From contig NZ_QBFD01000038.1 of the NCBI RefSeq assembly GCF_003335585.1, positions 183,634 to 233,743 on the forward strand: DNA of 50,110 nt, written 5' to 3'. The translations under genes were made by a program, and so were the position numbers. The DNA is from Sulfitobacter sp. DFL-14. Its GTDB lineage: Bacteria > Pseudomonadota > Alphaproteobacteria > Rhodobacterales > Rhodobacteraceae. How positions within the stretch are numbered: the first letter of the stretch is position 1; each line of letters starts with the position of its first letter. The notes under the pieces were generated by a model. The model did no database searches. It was not told the DNA's origin and was given only the letters and a program-made list of their open reading frames with translations. Shown here piece by piece: positions 15,228-24,552 of this stretch.

Positions 15228-16984
15228 GAAACGTGCCCAACCTGACCCGATACCTGCCGGTGCTGGACTGGGGCCGCAGCTACGACCGTGACAAGCTGAG
15301 CGGCGATCTGGTCGCGGCGGTGATCGTCACGATCATGCTGATTCCGCAATCGCTGGCTTATGCATTGCTGGCGGGACTGCCCCCTGAGGCGGGGATCTAT
15401 GCCTCGATCCTGCCCATCGTGCTTTATGCCATCTTCGGCACCTCGCGCACGCTGGCAGTCGGGCCGGTGGCCGTGGTGTCTTTGATGACGGCGGCGGCCA
15501 TCGGCAAGCTCAGCGATCAGGGCATCGACTATGTCACCGCAGCCCTGACACTGGCGTTTCTGTCCGGTGCCTTCCTGCTGATCCTCGGACTGTTCCGGCT
15601 GGGGTTTCTGGCAAACTTCCTGTCGCATCCGGTGATCGCCGGGTTCATCACCGCCAGCGGTATCCTGATTGCCACCAGCCAGCTGAAGCACATCCTCGGC
15701 GTCAAAGCCTCCGGCGACACGCTGATCGAGATGCTGCACGGGTTATGGTCGGTTCTCGGCACGATCAACTGGATCACGGTTCTGCTGGGCGTAACCGCGA
15801 CGGCATTCCTGTTCTGGGTGCGCAAAGGCCTCAAGCCGCTGCTGCAGCGGATCGGTCTTAGCAAGACGTTGGCTGAAATGGGGGCCAAGGCCGGGCCGGT
15901 CTTTGCCGTTCTGGCCACGACGCTGGCGGTCTGGGCCTTTGGCCTTGCGGACCGCGGCGTCGACATCGTCGGTGCAGTACCCCAGGCGCTGCCGCCCCTG
16001 ACGCTGCCGTCATTCCAGCCGGACGTTCTGGTCGCGATGATCGGGCCCGCCATCCTGATCTCGATCATCGGCTTCGTTGAATCGATCTCGGTCGCGCAGA
16101 CGCTTGCCGCCAAGCGTCGTCAGCGCATCGATCCGGACCAGGAGCTGATTGGTCTGGGCGCGGCCAACCTTGGTGCAGCGTTCACGGGCGGCTTTCCGGT
16201 CACCGGCGGGTTCTCGCGGTCCGTGGTGAACTTCGACGCAGGGGCACGCACACCCGCTGCGGGGGCCTACACTGCCGTAGGATTGGCCATTGCCGCGCTG
16301 ATGCTGACACCGCTGATCTATTTCCTGCCCAAGGCGACGCTGGCGGCGACGATCATCGTCGCGGTCCTCAGCCTTGTCGATTTCTCGATCCTGAAACGCA
16401 GCTGGGTCTATTCCAAGGCCGATTTCGCCGCCGTGTCGGCGACGATCCTGTTGACGCTCACCCTCGGGGTTGAAGTCGGCGTGTCGGCGGGGGTGCTGAT
16501 CTCGATCCTCATCCACCTCTACAAATCCTCGCGTCCGCATATGGCGGTGGTGGGTCAGGTGCCAGGCACTGAACACTATCGCAACGTCGACCGACATAAC
16601 GTGACGCTGCATGACGGCATCCTGTCGGTGCGCGTGGACGAAAGCCTGTATTTTGCCAATGCCCGCAACCTCGAAGACCGCATCTATGACATGATCGCCG
16701 ACCGCGACGACCTGCACCACGTGATCCTGATGTGCTCCGCGGTGAACGAGATCGACATGAGTGCACTCGAAAGCCTTGAGGCGATCAACACACGGCTGGG
16801 CACGCGAGATATTAAGTTCCACCTCAGCGAAGTGAAGGGGCCAGTGATGGACGGCCTGAAGAAAACCCACTTTCTGTCCGATCTCACGGGCCGGGTTTTC
16901 CTGACGCAGCACCGCGCGGTGCAGGCCCTGTGCAATGGTTCCACCAATCAATTCTCACCATCCAATGATGGAGTGTCCCTATGA
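15224..16984 (+). CDS. SulP-family anion permease with STAS domain
   Basis: About 586 residues. The membrane domain has the SulP signature (DLVAAVIVTIMLIPQSLAYALLAGLPPEAGIYASILPIVLYAIFGTSRTLAVGPVAVVSLM) and QTLAAKRRQRIDPDQELIGLGAANLGAAFTGGFPVTGGFSRS; the last 120 residues form a STAS domain (LYFANARNLEDRIYDMIADRDDLHHVILMCSAVNEIDMSALESLE). The start is either TTG 15224, overlapping the rhodanese stop, or GTG 15233. In this sulfur operon it probably exports or imports sulfate or sulfite, the end product of persulfide oxidation. The stop overlaps the next ATG (ATGA), so expression is coupled to the multicopper oxidase. Confidence 0.88.
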   Translation: MRNVPNLTRYLPVLDWGRSYDRDKLSGDLVAAVIVTIMLIPQSLAYALLAGLPPEAGIYASILPIVLYAIFGTSRTLAVGPVAVVSLMTAAAIGKLSDQGIDYVTAALTLAFLSGAFLLILGLFRLGFLANFLSHPVIAGFITASGILIATSQLKHILGVKASGDTLIEMLHGLWSVLGTINWITVLLGVTATAFLFWVRKGLKPLLQRIGLSKTLAEMGAKAGPVFAVLATTLAVWAFGLADRGVDIVGAVPQALPPLTLPSFQPDVLVAMIGPAILISIIGFVESISVAQTLAAKRRQRIDPDQELIGLGAANLGAAFTGGFPVTGGFSRSVVNFDAGARTPAAGAYTAVGLAIAALMLTPLIYFLPKATLAATIIVAVLSLVDFSILKRSWVYSKADFAAVSATILLTLTLGVEVGVSAGVLISILIHLYKSSRPHMAVVGQVPGTEHYRNVDRHNVTLHDGILSVRVDESLYFANARNLEDRIYDMIADRDDLHHVILMCSAVNEIDMSALESLEAINTRLGTRDIKFHLSEVKGPVMDGLKKTHFLSDLTGRVFLTQHRAVQALCNGSTNQFSPSNDGVSL

Positions 16985-18468
16985 AACGCCGCCGGTTCCT
17001 CACCCTCACCGCTGCCACTCTCGCCACGCCAGCCTTGCTGACCCGCCGCGCGGTCGCCGCAGAACCCGGTGCGCCTTTGCCGATCCCCCAAGTGATGGAG
17101 GTCGGGCCCGGCGCGGGCAATACCCTGACCGCGATGAAAGGCACGCGCGAATTCATGTCGGGCGCCGCATCCGATACGCTAGGCTATGAGCAGGATTATC
17201 TGGGTCCGCTGCTGAGGTTTCAGCGTGGACGCACGGCAAATATCGACGTGGTCAATCGCACCGATGATCCCATCACCGCGCACTGGCATGGCATGCACGT
17301 GCCCGGACATCTCGACGGCGGGCCGCAACTGGCCTTTGATCCGGGCAGGACCTGGTCGCCCGAGTTGCCGGTGGATCATCCCGCCGCGACGCTCTGGTAT
17401 CACAGCCATGTCCACGGGCGCACCGCCGATCAGGTCTATCGCGGCCTTGCAGGCATGATCATCATCGACGATCCCGATGCGGTCGATCCGCTGCCCCGCG
17501 ATTACGGCACGAACGATTTCCCGCTGATCGTGCAAGACCGCAATTTCGACCGGTCCGGCCGCATGTCTTACGATCCTGGCATGATGGACAGGATGCAGGG
17601 GTTCCGCGGCACTGAGATGCTGGTCAACGGCGCGATCCGACCTACACTGACGGTGCCCGCCGGGCTGGTGCGCCTGCGTCTGCTCAATGCCTCGAACGCC
17701 CGGATGTATGATTTCAGCTTCAACGACGGGCGTCAGTTCCACCAGGTCGCCAGCGATGGCGGGCTCCTGCCCGCGCCGATCGCCATGAATGGCCTGCGCC
17801 TGGCCCCGGCGGAGCGGGCCGAGATCGTCGTTAATTTCACGGACCGGTCAGCTGTCCGGTTGGTTTCACGCAATGTCAGCAGCGGCGGCATGATGGGCGG
17901 CGGTGGCATGATGAATGGCGGCGGCAAGATGGGCAGCGGAAGCGATGACGCCCCGTTTGAGATCATGTCGTTTGACGTGGGCGATGCCGCAGAGACCGGG
18001 CCCGCGACACTACCTGCGTCTTTGCCGTCTGATTTGCCCGATCTCGGCGCTCCGGTCCGCACCCGCGATTTCACACTGAACGTCCATACAGGGTCGATGA
18101 TGGGCGGCATGTTCAACAATCTGATCGGCCGCGACGGTCAGATCATGGGCATCAACGGGGAGTCCTACGACATGGGGAGCATCGACCTGGCCGTTCCCAT
18201 GGGCGAGACCGAGTTGTGGCGCATAAACGCTGATATGATGGTGCATCCGTTCCACGTGCACGGCACGTCGTTTCAGGTCGTGACGATGGGCGGTCGGGCG
18301 GTCGATCCGGCGCGGATCGGCATGAAGGACGTGGTGTTGGTCGACGGCCCCACCGAAATCCTCGTCCGCTTCGACAAACGGGCCGAGAAAGAAACCCCAT
18401 TCATGTACCACTGCCACATTCTCGAACATGAGGATGCGGGCATGATGGGACAGTTCACGGTCGGATAG
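16981..18468 (+). CDS. Tat-exported multicopper oxidase
   Basis: 495 residues. The signal MKRRRFLTLTAATLATPALLTRRAVA has the Tat form. Three cupredoxin domains are implied by the copper motifs HWHGMHVPG, WYHSHVHG, HPFHVHGTSF and MYHCHILEHEDAGMMGQF, a complete set for the type 1 and trinuclear sites. A Met/Gly-rich stretch (GGMMGGGGMMNGGGKMG) near residues 303-320 resembles copper-oxidase methionine loops (CueO/CopA-like). It should oxidise Cu(I) or another substrate in the periplasm. Being in the SqrR-type sulfur operon is unusual; protection of copper enzymes from sulfide, or sulfide oxidation, are possible reasons, both inferred. Confidence 0.88.
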   Translation: MKRRRFLTLTAATLATPALLTRRAVAAEPGAPLPIPQVMEVGPGAGNTLTAMKGTREFMSGAASDTLGYEQDYLGPLLRFQRGRTANIDVVNRTDDPITAHWHGMHVPGHLDGGPQLAFDPGRTWSPELPVDHPAATLWYHSHVHGRTADQVYRGLAGMIIIDDPDAVDPLPRDYGTNDFPLIVQDRNFDRSGRMSYDPGMMDRMQGFRGTEMLVNGAIRPTLTVPAGLVRLRLLNASNARMYDFSFNDGRQFHQVASDGGLLPAPIAMNGLRLAPAERAEIVVNFTDRSAVRLVSRNVSSGGMMGGGGMMNGGGKMGSGSDDAPFEIMSFDVGDAAETGPATLPASLPSDLPDLGAPVRTRDFTLNVHTGSMMGGMFNNLIGRDGQIMGINGESYDMGSIDLAVPMGETELWRINADMMVHPFHVHGTSFQVVTMGGRAVDPARIGMKDVVLVDGPTEILVRFDKRAEKETPFMYHCHILEHEDAGMMGQFTVG

Positions 18469-18482
18469 GAAGGGTCGAAGCA

Positions 18483-19094
18483 ATGGAAAAGCGCGATCAT
18501 TGGAACAGCGTCTACGCCACAAAGTCCGAGGAGACGGTGTCGTGGTTTCAGAATGACGCTCAGCCGAGCCTCGATCTGATCCTGACCCATCGGGATGCTG
18601 CGGCGCGGGGTATTGTCGATATCGGCGCAGGGACGTCGCGGCTGGTGGACCGGTTGCTGGACAACGGCGTCGAAGATGTGACGTTGCTGGACCTGTCGGA
18701 CAGAAGTTTCGATGTGGTCCGGGATCGTCTGATCGGGCGGGACGTGCAGCCGACCTTTGTTGTGCAGGACGTCACGGACTGGCGGCCCGCGCGTACATCA
18801 GGCGTCTGGCATGACCGGGCGGCGTTTCATTTCTTGACCAACCGCGCATCTCAGGATGCCTATTTATCGGCTCTGAAATTGGCAACCACGCCTGGCTCGA
18901 TTGTGATCATGGCCACATTCGCCGAAGACGGCCCCGAGCGGTGCAGCGGTCTGCCGGTGCAGCGTTATTCCTCCGAGGCCCTTTCTGCGCGCGTTGGGCC
19001 ATCGTTTCAACCGCTGGAAACGCGAAAGGTGGGCCACCGGACACCCGGAGGCGTAACCCAAAGCTTTCAGTACTCGGTATTCGAGGCGGTGTGA
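18483..19094 (+). CDS. class I SAM-dependent methyltransferase
   Basis: 203 residues, 14 bases after the oxidase gene with a ribosome binding site (GGAAGG). It opens with RDHWNSVYATKSEETVSWFQ, then the SAM motif I IVDIGAGTSRLVDRLL, the acidic end of motif II (VTLLDLSDRSFDVVR) and post-motif FVVQDVTDW. The start resembles small-molecule methyltransferases of the thiol/tellurite type. In a persulfide operon, methylation of sulfide or other thiols would make sense, but the substrate is not shown. It is the last intact gene of the operon. Confidence 0.8.
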   Translation: MEKRDHWNSVYATKSEETVSWFQNDAQPSLDLILTHRDAAARGIVDIGAGTSRLVDRLLDNGVEDVTLLDLSDRSFDVVRDRLIGRDVQPTFVVQDVTDWRPARTSGVWHDRAAFHFLTNRASQDAYLSALKLATTPGSIVIMATFAEDGPERCSGLPVQRYSSEALSARVGPSFQPLETRKVGHRTPGGVTQSFQYSVFEAV

Positions 19095-19120
19095 GTCTAC
19101 AGGATGCCGCCCCATTCAGA

Positions 19121-19652
19121 ATGAAAAAGGAAAGTCTCATGACCCTTGGCGCGATGGCCGGATTTGCCGATTGTGCCAGTCCCCCACCGATCGAACCGGC
19201 CAGCCGCGCAATTACACTGTTGCACATTCCACCACTCCCCGGCTTTTACGGAGCGACCACTGACGGACCCTATCCGATTTCCCGCCGCTCCAGACGGCAT
19301 TTTTGTCACTCGACCTCTGGCAACAGGAGGTGGCCACGGCGTATGCGCCAGAGTGGCGAGGATTAAATGGTCACCGGAGCTTGCGCCTTGCTCGGTAGCA
19401 AACGGAGGTATGGATCCGGTGCCCGGATATCCGTTAGACGCGCGGGCGCTTCATCTTTTCGAGAACGACGTCGATCCGCTTTACCGTATCCACGGATGTG
19501 CCTCGGGGCGGGAGCTTGGAAAGGCTGCCTCGTCGGGCTGCATTCGTAGGTTCAATCAGGATGCCATCGACCTCCATGATCGCGCCATCCACAGCACTTC
19601 TGTGATCGTCCTGCATTCGATGAAGCCAGCAGAGTTGGCTGGACTTTATTAG
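19121..19652 (+). pseudogene. broken lipoprotein L,D-transpeptidase (second copy)
   Basis: The stretch aligns with the intact gene at 26025-26771 in pieces. The 5' part from ATG 19121 keeps a lipoprotein signal (AMAGFADCAS) and PPLPGFYGATTDGPYPI; then come frameshifts (around 19275-19330), a short LWQQEV piece, and a deletion of roughly 50 codons. The 3' part (about 19369-19652) keeps the catalytic region: SVANGGMDPVPG...LYRIHGCASGRELGKAASSGCIRRFNQDAIDLHDRAIHSTSVIVL. So the active-site His and Cys motifs survive but the gene cannot make a full protein. It flanks the same redox cluster that contains the intact copy. Confidence 0.85.
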
Positions 19653-19761
19653 ACGATGTCGAGTCCTGAATGACTTGAGCCAGTTAAACGCAAATGCTGT
19701 CGGTAGCCCTATACGACTTGCTTGAAATCCCGATTGGAAGAGGCATACGGGCTGCTCAATG

Positions 19762-20577
19762 TCAACGACCATGCACCGTGAAGAAATCGAGTACTCGCCC
19801 CGCCATCTGCTCGGTAAAATGCTCGTCTCCGATATGGGATCCCGAAATCTGCATCAACTCGGACGGGCTTCCGATCGCGCGACTAGTCTCGATCATTGGA
19901 CCGGCATGGACGTCTATCGGCAGTAACGCGTCGTCCGAACTAGCGACAGCCAGAAGCGGAATGCGGTTTTCGGAAAAGCTGTGGAAGTCGTTCAGCGGAT
20001 CGTGACCCTTGCTCGCCTGCTCGAACGGGAAGTGCTGTGTGACGTTGTAAGCCGCGTCGATCCGGGCGCGGCGGTCAGACGGACTTGCATGGATTTTAGT
20101 AAGGTTCATTACGCCGGCGACCGTGGCAACTGCACGCACCGGATGCGGGAAGAGACCCCGCCATGTCATCAGCAAAGCGGGAATCGCGCCCATCGAAATT
20201 CCCAGGGAGAATAGCCGCCCGTCCCAGTCCATGCGTTCGATTGCCTTGCCGCACATGCGGGCGCAATAGGCAAGCGCCTGATCGTTGCCGTAGGTCTCGG
20301 GCCCGGCATCCGCACTGCGCAGGATCGTCCAGCCCGCTCGCTGCATAGCACCGAACATGATCCATGGCGCGTCGTTCTGCCGTCCCATTTCGGGGACGCC
20401 ACCCAACCTATGAGACAGATAAATCAGCGGCCGGGGACCGGAGCCAACGGCGGGGAGCAAAGTGCTTTCGCCTTTGGGGTCGGGAATGCCGATCGGTAAC
20501 GGCAAGGCCGTTTGGCCCAGGGCGGGCATTGCCAGCACACCGGCTGAAACGCCTGAGACGAAAGTGCGTCTGTACAT
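19762..20577 (-). CDS. exported alpha/beta hydrolase
   Basis: 271 residues. The signal MYRRTFVSGVSAGVLAMPALGQTA directs export. The core has the oxyanion-side strand PLIYLSHRLGG, the nucleophile elbow LGISMG (Ser), and late VASSDDALLPID and SGSHIGDEHF as likely Asp and His of the triad, as in dienelactone hydrolase-like or DUF1749-type hydrolases. It follows the two-component genes on the same strand, 95 bases downstream, and may be their third operon member. Substrate unknown; an envelope ester or peptide is plausible from its location. Confidence 0.75.
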   Translation of the reverse strand: MYRRTFVSGVSAGVLAMPALGQTALPLPIGIPDPKGESTLLPAVGSGPRPLIYLSHRLGGVPEMGRQNDAPWIMFGAMQRAGWTILRSADAGPETYGNDQALAYCARMCGKAIERMDWDGRLFSLGISMGAIPALLMTWRGLFPHPVRAVATVAGVMNLTKIHASPSDRRARIDAAYNVTQHFPFEQASKGHDPLNDFHSFSENRIPLLAVASSDDALLPIDVHAGPMIETSRAIGSPSELMQISGSHIGDEHFTEQMAGRVLDFFTVHGR

Positions 20578-20672
20578 TTAACTCTCCGTTTGCCTGACAA
20601 AGATGAAAATAGCTCGTGTTTCCATCACTCTCCCGGTCTTCTGGCAGCCCGTCGGCGGAAGCGGAATGATCA

Positions 20673-22025
20673 TTACCGTCGGTCGAAATGCAGGCTGACC
20701 GTTTCGCCGCCCCCTTCGCGCGCCGCGAACGTCAGTCGGCCGCCGAGGCGCTTCACGGCGGTCTCCACGATTGCAAGGCCCAGTCCGCTACCGTTTTCGG
20801 TCGCACCTACCCCACGGAAGAACCTGTCAGTTATTTTCTCCCGATCATCGTTCGCAATGCCGGGACCCCGGTCCATCACGACAATGCGGAGGTACTCATT
20901 CAGAGCCTCCATCGTTATCTCGACAGTACTATCCGCAGGTGCTACGGCAATGGCATTCTCGATCACGTTGCGAAGCGCCGCTGTCAAAAGGATGGGATCA
21001 CTTTCTTTTATCACGGGGCGCGCATCAGGCAAACTTACTGCGACGCGTTTTTTCGCGGCGCGGCGGGACAGATCATCCACGACATCGTGCAGAACCGCCG
21101 ACACATCGACGGGCTCAAGTTTGCTAACGTCCGTACTGTCTACGAGTGCCAGCGCAAGGAGTTGACGCACCATTCGATCAGTCCGATCGACGCCATACTG
21201 GATGCGCTCAAGCGCACCGGTGCGCGTTTCCTGATCGGGAGCCTTCAGCGCGACCTGTGCCTGTGTCTTGATCCCAGCGAGGGGCGTCTTCAGCTCATGA
21301 GCGGCGAAAGCGGTGAACGCTTTCTCTCTGTCTCGCGCGGCGCTGACGCGGCCGAAGAGACCGTTTAATGCCGCGCCGACTGGCCGGATTTCCCGCGGCA
21401 GGGTTTCTGCGGCGACAGGCGAAAGATTGTCTGCTGTGCGTTGCGAAAGACCAGTGGCCAATCGCTCAAGCGGCAGGAGTCCCCGCTGCACACTGAGCCA
21501 GATCAGGCCTGCAAGCAACGGCAGGATTACTAACGCCGGCAGAATGAGCCCTCTCGTCACGTCACGCACCAACCGGTCGCGCACGGTGTGGCTATCGCCA
21601 ACCATGACGCGCACACCGAGGACCTCGTTAACCACCGAATAGACGCGCCACTTCTCGCCATCGACTGTATTGTCGGCAAAGCCAGTATCCAAAGAGGAAA
21701 GCTGCCCCTCGGGAGCGCTGCCGGAACGGCCCACGAGTGTACCGTCCAGTGACCAGATCTGACAGGACAGCCTGTGAGAATATTCAGCGCCGAGGCGGTC
21801 GTCCGCGGCGGGAATGTCCGTCACGATGGTGGCCGCACGTGCGACGTCAATGCGCTGGTCCGAGATAAGGGAAGAAACCATCTGTCCCGCTTCGGCCAGC
21901 CGCGCGTCAAGAACACGTCCCACGTCCGCGCGGGTGGATTGCTGGATCCAGAAGAACGCCGAACACCAGATTGCCCCCGTTGCCATCATCAAAATTGCAA
22001 AGAGCCGGACGCGGATCGAATTCAT
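20673..22025 (-). CDS. sensor histidine kinase (PmrB/QseC/TctE-like)
   Basis: 450 residues with a transmembrane helix at about 9-27, a periplasmic sensor domain to about 160, and a second helix (ILPALVILPLLAGLIWLSV). HAMP-like linker, then the H box FAAHELKTPLAGIKTQAQ with phospho-acceptor His243, the N box NVIENAIAVAP, and G boxes DRGPGIANDD and GSGLGLAIVETAVKRLGG. The ATG overlaps the response-regulator stop (ATGA). The sensor domain has an IWSLDG...GRSGSAPEG pattern typical of two-component kinases that respond to envelope signals such as metals or cationic compounds; the true signal is unknown. Confidence 0.92.
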   Translation of the reverse strand: MNSIRVRLFAILMMATGAIWCSAFFWIQQSTRADVGRVLDARLAEAGQMVSSLISDQRIDVARAATIVTDIPAADDRLGAEYSHRLSCQIWSLDGTLVGRSGSAPEGQLSSLDTGFADNTVDGEKWRVYSVVNEVLGVRVMVGDSHTVRDRLVRDVTRGLILPALVILPLLAGLIWLSVQRGLLPLERLATGLSQRTADNLSPVAAETLPREIRPVGAALNGLFGRVSAARDREKAFTAFAAHELKTPLAGIKTQAQVALKAPDQETRTGALERIQYGVDRTDRMVRQLLALALVDSTDVSKLEPVDVSAVLHDVVDDLSRRAAKKRVAVSLPDARPVIKESDPILLTAALRNVIENAIAVAPADSTVEITMEALNEYLRIVVMDRGPGIANDDREKITDRFFRGVGATENGSGLGLAIVETAVKRLGGRLTFAAREGGGETVSLHFDRR

Positions 22026-22687
22026 ACGACCTCCTTTCGCACCTTGTATCCGGCACCACGTACGGTCTCGATAAAGGACGCGCCCAATTTAGCGCGCAGA
22101 TTGTGGACATGCACTTCGACCGCGTTGCTCTCTACACCCTCCTGCCAGCCGTAGAGGCGCTCTTCGAGGGTGGATTTCGACAGGATCGCACCCGGCCGTT
22201 CGAGCAAGGCGCGCAAGATCACAAACTCGCGCGGGGAAAAACTGATGTCTTGACCACCGAGGCTGCCGGACATCCTCGCGGGATCGACGCTCAGACCGTT
22301 CCATTCAAGCCTTGCCTGCGCACGTCCTTCCGACCGTCGCACTATGGAGCGCAGGCGCGCAGCCACCTCGTCCAGATCGAAGGGTTTGCCGAGATAGTCG
22401 TCCGCACCAAGATCGAGGCCCGCAATCCGGTCCCGAATTTGATCCAGGGCTGTCAACAACAAAGTAGGAGTGGCGTCGTGCTCTTCGCGCATGCCGGAGA
22501 GGATATCGAGGCCGGAGCCATCCGGGAGCAAAATATCGAGGACCACGGCGGCAAACCCGCCCTGCGAAAGTGCTGCCTTTGCATCTGCGCAGGTTTCGAC
22601 CAGTTCCGGCGTGAAGCCCGACAGGCGCAGGCCAACCGTCAGGCCATTGGCCAGCGTCGCGTCGTCTTCGACAATCAGTATCCGCAC
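22022..22687 (-). CDS. OmpR-family response regulator (PmrA/QseB-like)
   Basis: 221 residues. Receiver domain: acidic pocket LIVEDDA, phospho-acceptor Asp51 in VVLDILLPDGSG, Thr/Ala switch region LLLTALD, and conserved Lys in GKPFDLDE. The C-terminal winged helix (ISFSPREFVILRALLERPGAILSKSTLEERLYGWQEGVESNAVEVHVHNLRAKLG) has the SNAVEVHVHNLR recognition helix of the PmrA/QseB/TctD group. The divergent promoter region carries CTTAAG-N5-CTTAAG (22732-22748), the type of box this group binds. It therefore likely controls its own operon and the dsbD operon. Confidence 0.92.
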   Translation of the reverse strand: MRILIVEDDATLANGLTVGLRLSGFTPELVETCADAKAALSQGGFAAVVLDILLPDGSGLDILSGMREEHDATPTLLLTALDQIRDRIAGLDLGADDYLGKPFDLDEVAARLRSIVRRSEGRAQARLEWNGLSVDPARMSGSLGGQDISFSPREFVILRALLERPGAILSKSTLEERLYGWQEGVESNAVEVHVHNLRAKLGASFIETVRGAGYKVRKEVV

Positions 22688-22727
22688 GTTCTGATCTCCT
22701 TTCCGGCGAATTAGGCAAATGTACTGT

Positions 22728-22752
22728 CAGCCTTAAGCCCTGCTTAAGGCTG
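22728..22752. promoter_or_regulatory. PmrA/QseB-type response-regulator box
   Basis: Two CTTAAG half-sites (22732-22737 and 22743-22748), 11 bp apart start to start, inside a larger inverted repeat with 10-bp arms (22728-22737 and 22743-22752). It matches the YTTAAK-N5-YTTAAK layout known for PmrA. It lies between the response-regulator gene and dsbD. Confidence 0.7.
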
Positions 22753-22761
22753 GAGGGCAAT

Positions 22762-24552
22762 TTGAGCGACATGAAAATGACCCTGATACTGTTCCGCGCC
22801 ACCCAGAGCGCGCTGATCGCCCTGCTTGCAGTGGTGATTGCCCTCATGTCCGCATCGCCGATGGCGGCTCAATCTTCAATCTTCTCGTCTGATCGACCGC
22901 TCCCTGCGCAAGAAGCATTTGCACTCAGCGTTTCCGAGCAACCCGACGGAACGCGCATTCTGTCTTGGGAAATTGCCGAGGGATACTACCTCTACCGCGA
23001 TAAACTAGGCGCACAAAGTGAGAGTGGAACGCCGATTCCACTGCAGACGCCAGCGGGAGCCTCGATGGACGATCCGACATTCGGGTCGGTCGAGATTTAC
23101 TCGAGTAGCGCACAAGCGGTCATGGGACCGGTGGATGGCCCCGTGACCGTGACATGGCAGGGCTGTCAGAACGGCGGCATCTGCTATCCTCCGGTTTCTG
23201 AAACCTTGGCCGCTGTCGAAGGCACCTCAACGGCCCCTGTGAGCGACGGCGTGGCACTGGCGCAAGACAACGGTATGATCGAGGGACTGCATGCACGCGG
23301 CGGCACCTTGATGGTATTAGCCGGGTTCTTGGGGTTCGGGCTGCTGCTGGCGTTCACACCATGCGTGTTCCCCATGTTCCCGATCCTCGCGGGGATATTG
23401 ACGGGACAGGGCCGTGACCTGACAGTCCGGCGCGGTGCCGCCCTTTCCGGGGTTTATGTTCTGGCCATGGCGTCCGCCTTCGGTCTGCTCGGCGTTGCGG
23501 CAGCCTGGTCGGGACAGAACCTGCAGATCGTGCTGCAATCGCCTGCGGCCGTCTACGGTGTTGCCGCGATTTTTGTGGTTCTGGCCTTGTCGATGTTCGG
23601 ACTGTTCGAAGTGCAACTGCCCGCCGCATGGACACGGCGCCTGTCCTCTGCCGGAGCGAGCCGGGGTGGGACTTTTGGTGGGGCGGCGACGCTCGGCTTT
23701 ACCTCGGCGCTGATCGTGGGGCCTTGCGTGACCGCACCGTTGGCGGGCGCGCTCTTGTACATCGCCGGCACGGGAGATGTCACCCTTGGGGCCGGTGCGC
23801 TGTTCGCACTGGGGCTGGGGCAAGGCATCCCGCTGATGATTGCCGGTACGCTTGGCACACAGGTGCTGCCGCGGGCGGGCGGATGGATGGACGGGGTGAA
23901 GCGTCTGTTCGGTCTCATCTTTCTCGGCATGGCGATCTGGCTGATCGGACGACTTATGCCAGGGCCGGTGATCCTCGCACTTTGGGCGACATTGCTGATT
24001 GGGGCAGGGGTGTTCGCAGGTGCAATGGACCTGCTGCCCAAAGAGGCCGACATGGGACGCCGGGGTGTAAAAACTCTCGCAGTCCTGTCGATGCTTACCG
24101 GTGCGATCATGGCCGTCGGCGCGGCCTTGGGAGGCAACGATCCGCTGCGCCCGTTGGCAGTGTTGCAGAACGGCATTGCAGGGCCAACCAACGAACAGAT
24201 TGCCTTCCATACGGTGACGACGCCCGATGCACTGGACGCGGCACTTGCCGGCGAACCCGATGCGCCCGCATTGGTCTATGTCACTGCGGACTGGTGCGTA
24301 ACTTGCCGGGTCATCGAACGCGACGTCTGGTCAGATGCGAGCGTGCAGGCGGCACTGGCTGATGTGAACCTGATCGCGGTGGACGTGACGGATTTCGGTG
24401 AGGACGGGCAGCGTATGCTGGATCGGTTGGCAGCGGTCGGACCACCGACCATGGTCTTTCTGGACCGTAACAGGGTTGAGCGCTCGGGCACACGCATCGT
24501 TGGCGATACCGGTCCTCGCGCCGTGCAGGCCGCGGTGGAGGCAGTCCGATGA
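22762..24552 (+). CDS. dsbD: DsbD-type thiol:disulfide interchange protein
   Basis: 596 residues. Signal/first helix to about residue 36; N-terminal DsbD-alpha domain with WQGCQNGGICYPP (both cysteines); eight-helix membrane domain with FTPCVFPMFPIL and VGPCVTAPLAG (both cysteines); C-terminal thioredoxin domain with ADWCVTCRVIERDVW. All six redox cysteines of full-length DsbD are present. It carries electrons from cytoplasmic thioredoxin to the periplasm. TTG 22762 is preceded by GGAGG at 5 bases and is preferred; ATG 22771 is possible. Its 3' end overlaps the Lgt/TlpA fusion gene. Expression is likely under the two-component system next door. Confidence 0.92.
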   Translation: MSDMKMTLILFRATQSALIALLAVVIALMSASPMAAQSSIFSSDRPLPAQEAFALSVSEQPDGTRILSWEIAEGYYLYRDKLGAQSESGTPIPLQTPAGASMDDPTFGSVEIYSSSAQAVMGPVDGPVTVTWQGCQNGGICYPPVSETLAAVEGTSTAPVSDGVALAQDNGMIEGLHARGGTLMVLAGFLGFGLLLAFTPCVFPMFPILAGILTGQGRDLTVRRGAALSGVYVLAMASAFGLLGVAAAWSGQNLQIVLQSPAAVYGVAAIFVVLALSMFGLFEVQLPAAWTRRLSSAGASRGGTFGGAATLGFTSALIVGPCVTAPLAGALLYIAGTGDVTLGAGALFALGLGQGIPLMIAGTLGTQVLPRAGGWMDGVKRLFGLIFLGMAIWLIGRLMPGPVILALWATLLIGAGVFAGAMDLLPKEADMGRRGVKTLAVLSMLTGAIMAVGAALGGNDPLRPLAVLQNGIAGPTNEQIAFHTVTTPDALDAALAGEPDAPALVYVTADWCVTCRVIERDVWSDASVQAALADVNLIAVDVTDFGEDGQRMLDRLAAVGPPTMVFLDRNRVERSGTRIVGDTGPRAVQAAVEAVR

